This document shows, piece by piece, positions 1-9,568 of a stretch of DNA of 64,000 bases. Source of the DNA: Xiphydria camelus. Lineage: Eukaryota > Arthropoda > Insecta > Hymenoptera > Xiphydriidae. The position numbers were made by a program, and so were the translations under genes. The notes beneath the pieces are model-generated. The model saw only the letters and a program-made list of their open reading frames with translations, searched no databases and was not told the DNA's origin. The stretch spans positions 19,330,684-19,394,683 of the forward strand of contig OY783198.1 in assembly GCA_963678675.1 (NCBI GenBank), read 5' to 3'. Every line of letters begins with the position of its first letter. The first letter of the stretch is position 1.

Positions 1-291
1 CCCGCGTTACGAGAGTTCTTTCGCGCGAGGAAGCGGCCTCCTCGGAGGTCCTTTTCTTTCCGCAGGAGCCGTGGATTGGGGGGGGTGAGGGGATATTTCC
101 CGAGGCGAGGTGTCTCCACTGAGAGAGAAACAATTGCTAGGGTCAACAAGATGTTTCTTGAATCGAGAACATAATGATCTTGTAAATTTTTAAGAATACA
201 GATTCTTGGTCGACGATTATATTCTTGATTCGAGAATATCGTCGTGGGGGTATAAGATATTCTTTCTGCGCAAAAAAAAAAGCGATTACTC

Positions 292-295
292 GAGC
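292..295. other. Target-site duplication GAGC, left
   Basis: GAGC sits directly before the terminal repeat CCAGGTAG and recurs at 3112-3115 after CTACCTGG. The intact family A copy at 9302-9568 carries a single GAGC at the same place (CTCGAGCCTAT). Confidence 0.75.
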
Positions 296-3111
296 CCAGG
301 TAGAAATCTGTCCAGGTTGTGCAAGGTTGAACCTTGTTACAAGGTACGTTTTGCAAGGTTACGCTGCAAGGTTGAAACAGGGTTGCTGCAAGCCTGTCTG
401 TTCCTTGCATAGCCGAAACTGACCACTGCCCTGTACCGTTAGCCTGTTTCAAGCTTGCAATAACAGAGAGATACCAGGTTCGCGCGACAAGGCGAAAACA
501 AGGCGAAAACAAGGTTGTGCCGGCAGTTTAGCGAATCAGTGCCGCCTCTAGATGTTGAGACGTCTTCATGCTTAGCGCCCTTTTCTAGTGTCAGCGCCCC
601 ATGGCTAGTGCGCCTTCGTGCGTGGCACGAAATGGCCCCTCGTTAGACACGGCCCTGCGCTTAGCGAATAGATATCATAAAAATCCGCGGCGTGGCGTGC
701 GCATCGCCTCAGCTGTCAGAGCCCTTAGATTGAGGTTAGCATCAGTGGCGATCAGTTTGGTTCACGCGTGTTTTTTTTTGTTTAAGAAGCCGTCAGTGTT
801 TTATGTTAACGCGTGCAAGCGTTTCTTTAGTGCACGTTGAGTGTAAACGTTTTTTTAGTGCATGTTGAGTGTAAACGTGGGTTATTCGTGTCCAGCCTTA
901 CTTTCTTAAATACGTTCCAAAAAATGTCAAAAGGATTCCTCTAGAAAAAAATACTAACGCAGCAAACAGTATCGAATTATTTAAATAACGATATAATTAA
1001 CCATAACGATTGTGTGTACTGCATCACGCAAATGGTTAAAAATCGCGTGGACACGAATGACCAACGTTTACACGGAATGGATTAAAACATTCGGGGCAAG
1101 ATCTTTGGAATAAGGACCTACGAGCAGAAAATAAGTATTATCCAGCTTCCTGCATAGAAGGGTGAGTATTAATAGCTAATTTCATGAAATTATTTGCAAG
1201 AGGCAGATAGATGAATAAGTTTCTTTATTATCTCATATGCTTGTCTTTCATAGAGTTGCAGATCCAGCGTTATCGATGCAGCCAGGATGGAAAAATTGCC
1301 CGGAGGAGGTACGCGAGGTTCAGGAAGGCCAGAGATTCCATCGACTCGGAGGCAAAGTAACATGGAAAGGGGACCGCAGGCATTGGTCAGTGCGGCAGCT
1401 CAGCTATCAAGTAAGTAACGTCACTGAGGTTAACAGTAGGCAGCGAAAAAAAAATTAATATCTTATAAGGAGTATTATATCGAATTCGTATTTCAGATCA
1501 GAAGAAGGAGCATAAGATCCGGTGCTCTACAGGCTACGTCGTAGGACCATGCAGAGCAATCCAGTCGTGACTGAAGATTTGGCTCCACATCTCCCGAAGA
1601 TTCCTCGACAGCGATATCTGGTTCCATTTGAGAGGAATGTGCATGTTTTCTCCAGTGTCATTAATCAATTTAGTCTGAAACCTCATAGATTACTACATAA
1701 TCGAAATTGAATAAGTCATCCGTCAAATTGACAGGGTTCCCTAATTTAGTGTAAAATCTCATAGATTCTTAAAATAATATTACTTCTGTTGCCTGTAGTT
1801 TAATATATATATTTAACTTAACTTTTATTAAGTAATAATCAGGCCAAAAACCAACAAAAATCACTACACGTCTGACATTTCGGTTCCTTTTCGAACCCTC
1901 TCCGGAGACACAATGAAGGATTCGTTCGAAGAAGAACCGAAACGTCAGACATGCAGTGATTTTTGTTGTTTTTTGGCCTCATTATTACCTAATAAAAGTT
2001 AAGTTAAATTTATATTAAACTACAGGCAACAGAAGTAATATTATCTTAAGAATTTATGAGATTTTAGACTAAATTGGTGGAATACTTTTCCGTACATTAT
2101 ATTTCGCTGTACAAGAAAGGTATAGGTATTCAATTTCGATTGTTTAATAATATATGAGGTTAATTTAACTTAACTTTTATTGGGTAACAATCAGGCCAAA
2201 AAAGCAACAAAAATTACTACACGTCTGACGCTTCAATTCCTCTCCGAACCCTCTCCGAAGACACAATGAAGGATTCATTCTAAAAAAGAACCGAAACGTC
2301 AGACGTGCAGTGATTTTTCTTGTTTTTTGGCCTGATTATTACCTAATAAAAGTTAAGTTAAATTAATATTAAACTACAGGCGACAGAAGTAATATTATCA
2401 GAATCTATGAGATTTTAGACCGAATTGTTAGAATACTTTTCCGTACATTATATTTTGCTGTACAAGAGAGGTATAGGTATTCAATTTAGATTGTTATAAC
2501 TTTTATTGGGTAACAATCAGGCCAAAAAAGCAACAAAAATTACTACACGTCTGACGCTTCGATTCCTCTCCGAACCCTCTTCGGAGACGAAATGAAGGAT
2601 TCGTTCGAAGAGGAACCCAAACGTCAGACGAGCAGTGATTTTTGTTGTTTTTTGGCCTGATTATTACCTAATAAAAGTTAAGTTAAATGAATCTCATATA
2701 TTATTAAACAATCGAAATTGAATAAGTCACCCGTCAAATTGACGGGGTTCCGTAAACCTAGTGATAGTAAAGTAGGAATAATAAAATTTTACTCGTCTTA
2801 GTATTATACATTATTTTTCTAAATTTGTAATGCTATCGCTATATATTGTAACCCAATTTTAATTATCAATAAAATATAAAAATTTAATTCTAACCTCAAA
2901 TGTTCTTCATTACCGACTCATTACCGACAACGCAACCTTGTCCCAAGCGCCATAGTCTACCTTGAAACAAGCTTGCATAGCGTACTGTCACAACATTGAA
3001 ACGCGTAACGGATTTGCCTTGCATCAGCCTTGTTTTGCAACCTTGCCGCAAGGTTCTACCTTGCCGGCCAACCTTGTAACAAGCTTATTTCGGGGTACGA
3101 TTTCTACCTGG
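296..3111. mobile_element. 2.8-kb DNA element inserted in MITE A, unclassified
   Basis: The ends are CCAGGTAGAAATC and GATTTCTACCTGG, a perfect 13-bp terminal inverted repeat. It is flanked by GAGC on both sides (292-295 and 3112-3115), a 4-bp target duplication. Removing the insert restores the uninterrupted family A sequence, which fixes both borders. Subterminal regions (about 310-530 and 2930-3090) are full of CAAGGTT/AACCTTG motifs in both orientations, typical of transposase-binding subterminal repeats. No transposase frame is visible, so it is probably non-autonomous. The 4-bp duplication would fit Sola or Academ-like elements, but the termini are not ones I can assign. Confidence 0.8.
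1813..2688. repeat. Three tandem long hairpins inside the 2.8-kb element
   Basis: Three units (1813-2010, 2165-2365, 2496-2688) each form a hairpin. The left arm runs from TTAACTTTTATT.. through CAGGCCAAAAA and CGTCTGAC. The right arm returns GTCAGAC.., TTTTTTGGCCTGATTATTAC and AATAAAAGTTAAGTTAAA. Arms are about 80 bp, and the loop holds CGAACCCTCTCCGGAGAC. Units recur every ~330-350 bp. Flanking sequence is also mirrored: the CTCATAGATTCTT/TTGCCTGTAGTTTAATAT block before unit 1 returns inverted after it. This is a stacked inverted-repeat array, not coding. Confidence 0.85.
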
Positions 3112-3115
3112 GAGC
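3112..3115. other. Target-site duplication GAGC, right
   Basis: Partner of the duplication at 292-295. It directly follows the right terminal repeat of the 2.8-kb insertion, and family A sequence (CTATGAAATATTTTCTTG) resumes just beyond it. Confidence 0.75.
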
Positions 3116-3245
3116 CTATGAAATATTTTCTTGTACGAAGAAAACCATGGCTCGATTCTAAAATTATATTATGTTTTTGATTGAAGGAAACATTTTTTTA
3201 GGCACCGGCAATTATTTCTCTGTGTCGTAGGGGTGGGGAGATGTG

Positions 3246-3472
3246 AACGGAAAAAAATGATTTAGCAGTATAAACAAAACTAGGTGTTGCTGAGAACGTT
3301 TTGCTGTCGCGACAGAAATATTATCAGCGATAGCAAAAGCTGTGTCCAATAATAATAGCAAATAAACCTGCACACAATCACGGTAAAGTTTTTTTCCTTG
3401 TCCCTGCAAATATGTTTACTACTAATTAGACATATCTTTCTGTCGGAAATAATATTTTTGTCGGAAGAGACG
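3246..3472. mobile_element. MITE family B, copy 1, right end lost
   Basis: Starts with GAACGGAAAAAAATGATTTA, matching the family B terminus, and follows the family interior (GACAGAAATATTATC, AATAATAGCAAA, then ATTAGACATATCTTTCTGTCG). It fades out near 3472 without the mirror-image terminus AATCATTTTTTCCGTGTA seen in the copies at 21615 and 59058. Confidence 0.7.
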
Positions 3473-3918
3473 GTGAAACTAGCGCGATTCGATTATTTAC
3501 ATTGTTTTTCTTTTGACGATACTCAAACTGTTATTAAAGGCCTTTCTATTTTAATCTGTGACTATATAATCGTTACTCGAATCATGAGATACCTACAATG
3601 GCTGCTGTTCGCGTAATCTCGAATCGATCGAGCAGTTTCCCACCACGATACTTTTGGACACCACCCGCGTGGAAACGCTGAAACTTTTCCCCCGCACCAC
3701 CGACTGGAAATCGAGAAGACGCTCCGAAATTTACAACGTTCCAACGGGCTCGAAAAAAAAGTTGTAAATAACCAAATCTCATCGCCTGCCAACTTCGCCG
3801 TCATAAAACGAATCGACCAATATCAACGTCTCGAGACGAAGGCACGATTCGCTCGCAGAGAGAGGACCGAAAATCGGAGTAAGTTCACTTCGGTAAGACG
3901 AGGAGCGCGAGAGCGTGC

Positions 3919-3969
<51 letters not shown>

Positions 3970-5269
3970 GAGGCGGGCGGTGCAGGAGCGATAACCGATA
4001 TGCAGAAACGGCCGGAGAGCCATTATCCTAAGTTACGAACTGACGTACACAGCTCGACGCGTACACACGGGCGTCTCTGTAAATATACGTACGCGCGAGA
4101 CGGTAGAACTTGGCGGCTGCAGCATCTCTCGCGGGTAAGTAGCTGCAGTTAAGCTCTTCCCTGGCCGAGGAGCGCCAACGCGGTACGCGGAGGTCTCCGC
4201 GGTTCGAAACTGCAGCCACGCTCGCGCTCGCACATCGTAGAATCTGGGAGGGATAGGCGCAGTTTCCGGGCCGGTGGGGTTGTGTACGGCACGGGTGCCC
4301 CGTAAACGTATCTCGGCCGTTTATTGAATTTTTACCGCACGCAAATGCCCCGACCGCGCGACGGTTATTTACGACGTGGCGGCGAAGAGTACAGAGGTCC
4401 TCCATATTTCAGAAATTGGAACGCTCGCGCTGCGCAGCCGGTTGCCGTGGTGGTTGCGGGGTGTATTCCGATGGTGCGCGGGTTCAAGTAGGAGAGGGAC
4501 TTCAGTTGTGCGCGTGTCCGCGCTATTATCTCGTAAACTACACTTTTTCGGCGCACTTGGCATTAGACTTTTTCGTTCCTCGATAAATGAGCTTCAAAAA
4601 AGTATTCCATCATTTTCACCAAAAAGTTCACGGATAATAAGATAATCGCTCGAGAAGTCGCAACGTCCCTCAAACGACTCGCGTTGGCTTCGATCTCGCT
4701 CGGTAAGCACACCTCGACGCGCCGTTTCCGAGGAAACGCGCGACGATCTACCGCACGCGAATTTTCGGGGCGCCCTCGAAGGACTGGGCCCGGCGATTCG
4801 GGGAGGCGCACCACACCCCGACAACATCTTAATTCGCGATAAAAGGTACCGGGACCGGGGAAGCGGACTGGGTGGCGCGACGGACCGATCGGGGCCCGCA
4901 GTGGCGACAACGACGACGACGACGGTGCGCTGGAACTGGAACTGGATGGGCGCGAGACACGCAGAGCGGAGCGTCCGTTCCACGTATCCACGGACCGCGA
5001 CAAGATTAACATCGCTATTCGCGGTTACACGCGAAAGAGACACCCGAGCCGGTGCGCGCGCGGCTGCCGTGCGTGTCCTCTCGTTAGTCATTACCGCCCC
5101 GATGGGCTCAATGCCGATTCGCGATCGTTCGTCGCGATAGCCGCCGATAAATGGAAACGTCTGGCCTTTCGTCCGTCCCGCGCTTAGGCGCATCTCGTTG
5201 CGCGCGAGGCCACTGGTCGGAAGGACGTGTCGCGCGCATGACCCTTCCTTCGATCGAGCGATTTTTATG
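3473..5269. other. GC-rich, CpG-rich stretch with no supportable gene
   Basis: Open frames here (for example minus-strand 4594-5193, 199 codons) are compositional: Arg/Ser/Pro-rich, overlapping in several frames, with no recognisable domain. A GATA/GA microsatellite lies at 3921-3968 and a short ACG run near 4906-4922. The sequence 7-bp-scale texture and high CpG are those of the window's unique host DNA. Confidence 0.5.
3921..3968. repeat. (GATA)n(GA)n microsatellite
   Basis: GATAGATAGATA passes directly into about 19 uninterrupted GA units. Confidence 0.95.
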
Positions 5270-5676
5270 GAGGTTCTGTCGATAGTGGAATTAACAGAGC
5301 GATTTTGATTAAATTCGATAAACCGATATATGTGAGTGCTAGGATCCTCCGGTGAATTTTTTGCGACGATTCGCCACCTTGTATATAATACATGTAAAAT
5401 AAATATATAGTTGAGATATCATTATAAAAATTTTACTCAAAAGTCCCAACACTTATATGTATCCATCGATTCGGAAATAAAAGATGCGAATACATTGCTT
5501 CTCACGAGATTCTATGTCGAATGGACATTAATTTATTTATGTCGTACGTTTTATACAAGTTAGTGAATCATCATCATCATCGAACAAATTTGACTGAAGT
5601 GTCTTAATACTTATATTTGTCGATTTACCGAATTTGGTCAAAATCGTTCTGTTAATTCTATTATCGAGGGAACCTC
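5270..5676. mobile_element. MITE-like inverted repeat, about 407 bp
   Basis: The left arm (about 5270-5342: AGGTTCTGTCGATAGTGGAA, then TTAACAGAGCGATTTTGATT) returns inverted at 5604-5676 (GTCAAAATCGTTCTGTTAAT, then TCTATTATCGAGGGAACCTC). Arms are about 70 bp and roughly 80% matched. The interior is AT-rich, with an ATC run near 5568-5581. No clear target duplication was found, so the superfamily is unknown. Confidence 0.7.
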
Positions 5677-6340
5677 CTTAAGCGATTTTCTCAATGAGCG
5701 TGTAACGTCGATAATCGCGCTCGTGAGTCGCGAACACGCGCACGTCGTGCGGGGAAGGTGAACGAAGTGGAAACGGACGGACGTCTCGGGGAAAGAAACC
5801 CGGCTGGAAATACCTCGGGCTTCTAGACGCTCTAATCTGTCGCGGAGACCGGAGGATACCACCTATCGAGAATAGGCGGAAAGAAGGTGCCTTCTTCGAG
5901 AGACGCGAGACTCCGCGAAAAGAAAGCGACGCGAGGAGTCTCGGGATAAATCAATTCAAAGATATAATCGGTGCGTCTTTCTCGATCTTTCTTATCAACC
6001 TCGTTGCTTCTCCCGCATGGTCGCGAGTACCCTTAGAGAAAAATCTGTTTGAAAGAACTATTGTATAACCGGAAATTGTGGTCGATTTTGGGGCCAACCA
6101 TAATTCCATGGTTGTTCTAAGTAGTAGAATTCTCGCTGTAGTAACAAGAGATCAGAATTGTTGTAATTAGGTCAACCTGCAGCATGGTCGATAAATGTCC
6201 TCAACATTTTCCTATATAGTTGACACTACCATGCAGTAATATCATCGACCTACTTTTGTGATTAATACACCCAGCTAGTGTAAACTATAACCTCGTTGTT
6301 ATTATAACCATGCAACAACAATTATTTCGACTGAATTCAT
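5677..6340. other. No gene seen; GC-rich then AT-rich
   Basis: Positions 5677-6030 resemble unique GC-rich DNA. From about 6030, after AGAGAAAAATCTG, composition drops to AT-rich and includes small hairpins around GTTGTTATTATAACCATGCAACAAC. This could be the remains of another MITE abutting the family F copy, but its partner terminus was not found. Confidence 0.35.
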
Positions 6341-6597
6341 GTGCAGAGAAAAAAATGTATTTATAGTTGATCAATGTTTGTTTGAATACGGTGATGTGAA
6401 CATTTTATCGGATCAAATAAATATTCGTTAACCATTACGATATTTAGTTAGCGTAATTAGATTCTTCGAGACAACCATTTGAATGAAATAAAAATGTTAA
6501 TAAACATATAACATATATTCTCTCGTCTTAACGAAATATTTATTTCTCTGTTTTAAATTACATTTATTAACTATTAATAAACTATTTGCTCGGTGTA
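6341..6597. mobile_element. MITE family F, copy 1
   Basis: Ends are GTGCAGAGAAAAAAATGTAT and ATTAATAAACTATTTGCTCG plus GTG. Interior landmarks shared with other F copies are GAATACGG, AATAAATATTCGTTAACCATTA, AGACAACCATTTGAATGAAA and CGAAATATTTATTTC. It is palindromic overall and has no open frame. Confidence 0.8.
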
Positions 6598-7645
6598 ATC
6601 TGTTTAATCATAAATATGGTACTAGCAACCAGGAGAATTTAAACTCGCGATTATAATTGATTTTACTACCCATTTTTCTCTCAGTGTAGCGTCGCTTCGG
6701 GAGACGCGATACCTCGTCATCGAAGGGAGCAGATCGCGCGAGGGAACGATTTTTTTAGAGACTAATCGCGAAGATTTCCGCGAAAAGCGGACGTCGTGGC
6801 ACCGTTTCGGAGCATTGAAATGATAAAAAAGAAGGAACGACGCCGTCGGCTCGACGCTGACAGGACACGAGGTCCAAAACTGCATTGTGATGTTTGCACG
6901 GCAAAGGTGTCGCGGCGCGCGTCATCGCGACACGCCAGACGCCGCCGTGAGTGCGAAAGCCGATTATCCCGCGCCGAGAGAAACGGAGAAAGAGAGTGCA
7001 GGGAACTTCCGAGCGGCGCGGCTATTAATGACGCACGCGTTAACGTCGGCACGTGTTCACAATATTATTTATTATTTATGCTAAGTTATGCGGAGCCAGT
7101 CCATGGTGCCCATGGCTGGCCGGCGGCCTCGGTCTGCCGTCCGTCTGTCCGCGCCGTCGTCGGCCGCATATTTATATCAATTTCGTGTCGCTCCCCCGGC
7201 CAGATTATTATGTAAATACCGCCATATATATCGGGCCAGTAGCCCAATTATAACTCCAGATATCGCGAGTAACAGTCGTGTAACGACACGTTTCCCCGGG
7301 AGATTAGTCCTGTAGGAGAGTGCATCGCTCGCGTCGCGACCGCGCTGGATGGTAATTAAGTGAAAAACCTCAGACGAGAGACAGCCGGCCGGTCGTTAGG
7401 TTTGACGAGTCCGGGCACCACTTAATTCTTCATTAGGACGGTCTTAATATCGGGTCCTGCGCGCCGCGATTCTCGAAACCCTCCGGCCTGGGAGTAGGAT
7501 ATTCGATTAGCGATCGTTTAGAAACCGCTCGATTTTTACCGAAATATTTTTTACGCGCCTTTGTAGTTACATATTAGAACATCTCTGACTCTTCCTACGA
7601 ACAGATTTCTTATAAAGAGGAAACTGCAATTTCCAGAAATAAATA
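6598..7645. other. GC-rich stretch with no supportable gene
   Basis: Contains overlapping Arg-rich frames only. The sub-block 7040-7420 alternates AT-rich words (TATTTATTATTTATG, CATATTTATATCAATTTCG) with GC words and lacks repeats. It has the look of conserved non-coding regulatory DNA, but this cannot be shown without an alignment. Confidence 0.4.
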
Positions 7646-7899
7646 TACACGGAGAGAAATTTTCATTAAAATTTACTGTAAAATTTATGTAACCATGGGA
7701 CATGATGTCAACGATCAAATTTTTACATATGCTTCAGGGTTGAATTGACTGTTTATTTTTCAGGAAACAAATGACTGAAATAGAGAGCGAGGGATGAATG
7801 TATTTTACAGTGGTCTATAGTAAATATTTGGTCGTTGATATCATGTCTCATGATTACGTGATTTCGCGGTAATTTTTAACGAACATTTTTCTCCGTGCA
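7646..7899. mobile_element. MITE family I
   Basis: Begins TACACGGAGAGAAATTTTCA and ends AACATTTTTCTCCGTGCA. The interior is an imperfect palindrome: ACCATGGGACATGATGTCAA on the left and GATATCATGTCTCATGATTA on the right. TA lies at the left boundary. Single copy in this window, non-coding. Confidence 0.8.
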
Positions 7900-8114
7900 C
7901 CATGTGAGGCTAATCTTACTCGCCAGGAAAGAAATTGCAATCGTTATTATCTCATTATCTATGAGCTTTCGGCTCATATTTGTATACTACTTTTTTATAG
8001 ATGTCATTTTTATCTAGAACAAAGTCTGATATCGATGTGGGCCAAAAGTTCATAAGTAATGAGATAACAGTGATCGAGGTTTCTTTCCTGACAACTGAGT
8101 TTAGCCTCATGTGA
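7900..8114. repeat. Inverted repeat element V, arms about 85 bp
   Basis: The left arm (CATGTGAGGCTAATC, then CAGGAAAGAAATTGCAATCG and TTATCTCATTATCTATGAGC) returns inverted as CATAAGTAATGAGATAACAG, GTTTCTTTCCTG and TTTAGCCTCATGTG. The loop is about 45 bp. It lies immediately against family I, and its outer ends carry no recognisable MITE terminus. Confidence 0.75.
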
Positions 8115-8159
8115 TATAAACTCAATTAAAGTGTCTGTGTCTTCGAGTGAAAACTGTAT

Positions 8160-8394
8160 TCTGACAAAAATGTTATCTGTGGCAACAAAATATATGTCCA
8201 GTAATGGCAAATATAACTGCACAATCGTAGTGATATTTTTTTTTGGTAAAAATATTTGCTATCCCAATAAATATTTTCACTATTATTAGACACACCTTTC
8301 TCTGCCACAGATGATATTTTCATCACGATAACAAGAAGTACTCAGCGAAACCTAGTCTTGCTAAGATTGCAAAATCAATTTTTTCCCTATAGAG
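8160..8394. mobile_element. MITE family B, copy 2, left end lost
   Basis: Matches family B from GTTATCTGTGGCAACAAAAT through GGTAAAAATATTTGCTATCC to the terminus TTGCAAAATCAATTTTTTCC. The left terminus is replaced by unrelated sequence next to repeat V. Confidence 0.75.
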
Positions 8395-9301
8395 GGCGAA
8401 TAAAAACCCGCAAAGGAACAATTTATCCGCCGTCCATCGAACGGCAGCAAACTCCGCAGCGACACTTTCGTCGCTAACAAAACGCCTAAACATCAATCGG
8501 ATTCGAAAACCGGTCCGCAATTTGAGTTCACCGCCCGACCGGGTAAGTTTCGTCCCTCGCAAAGCCCCGACGAGCCGAAGGGAACGCCGGTCGATAGATG
8601 ACCGGCGTGATGCGGAGGTCGGGTGATGCATCCGCTGAATATGTATGAGCCCCGCGACACCCCATAGCACCGAGACCGAACCACTATCTGTGGGTGATAG
8701 TGGGTATGCTGTACGTCTCGTAGGGGTCCGTGGAGGAGGGCCAGGATTGAGGAGGGGGTTGGGGGAGCTTATATCGCAAGAACCACCCCAATGGAAACTC
8801 GAGCCTCCGAGCGTCTCACCCATCATACACACCCCCGTGCACGCGGCTCGACGCCTCTCGCGCACCGCGCCACGGAAGAGGAGAGCCGACGAGGGTGGAG
8901 GAGGGGGGAGGGAAAGGAGGACGCGTTATCTCAGGAGACAAAGTTACGTCGTAATTCCATCGTGAGCAGATGCCGATGCCTGTAAGACGATAGTTACCTC
9001 CCCAACGTATATCCACACCCCCGTCGCGTGTAGGGGTTTTGATTACCGCGCGAGTCCAGGGTTGGTTCCAACCGGTCGGAATCCGCCGAATGTTCGCTAA
9101 TACCTGCATATGATGTGATATGTTGAAGGGGACGAATTGTCCTCGGAGAATATTCTAAGTGATTTCTGCATATGATGGGGGAGGTATGCGTTGGCTCGCG
9201 ATGTAACGGGAAGGGATGGGGGAATTATCAGTCGATTTTTATTGATCACCATAGCGCTATGCGTCTTCGTAAAATAAAATACTGACAATATGATTTGAAA
9301 T
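8395..9301. other. GC-rich stretch with no supportable gene
   Basis: Purine-rich block at 8895-8925 (GAGGAGGGGGGAGG-type). Open frames on both strands overlap one another and have Arg/Ser/Pro bias. No repeat or RNA gene recognised. Confidence 0.4.
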
Positions 9302-9568
9302 TACACTGAGAGAAATAATTGCTAGCGTCAAAAAAAATGTTTCTTGAATTAAGAACATATGATCTTACCAATTTGTAAGTATGCAGATTCTTGAGATCGA
9401 AGAATATATATTTTTAATTCAAGTATACCGTCGTGGGAACGAGAAATTGTTTCTGCCCAAAAGAAGACAATTACTCGAGCCTATCAAACGTTTAACCTTG
9501 AAATTATATGATGTTTTTGATTAAAGAAAACACTTTTTTTGGCACCAACAATTATTTATCTCAGTGTA
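9302..9568. mobile_element. MITE family A, copy 2 (uninterrupted)
   Basis: TACACTGAGAGAAATAATTG at the left and CAATTATTTATCTCAGTGTA at the right, with TA at both boundaries. It is the best uninterrupted reference for the family, including CGAGCCTATCAAA where copy 1 was split. Length about 265 bp, non-coding, Tc1/mariner-like by its TA target. Confidence 0.88.

Larger units (their letters stand above)
117..3224. mobile_element. MITE family A, copy 1, split by a 2.8-kb insertion
   Basis: The left half (117-295) begins CACTGAGAGAGAAACAATTG and the right half (3116-3224) ends with CAATTATTTCTCT. These are the two inverted termini of family A, whose uninterrupted form is seen at 9302-9568. The halves join in the middle at the motif ACTCGAGCCTAT, which is continuous in the 9302 copy. 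The element itself has no coding capacity. Its right tip is slightly degraded (CTCTGTGTCG instead of CTCTCAGTGTA), and no flanking TA duplication is obvious. What separates the halves is a younger element. Confidence 0.85.

Noticed and set aside
292..3115. CRISPR-like or satellite reading of the repeated CAAGGTT motifs
   Set aside because: Spacing is irregular and both orientations occur. They are subterminal transposon motifs.
4594..5193. 199-codon minus-strand frame
   Set aside because: Low-complexity (ACG-repeat-derived Val run) and overlapped by other frames.
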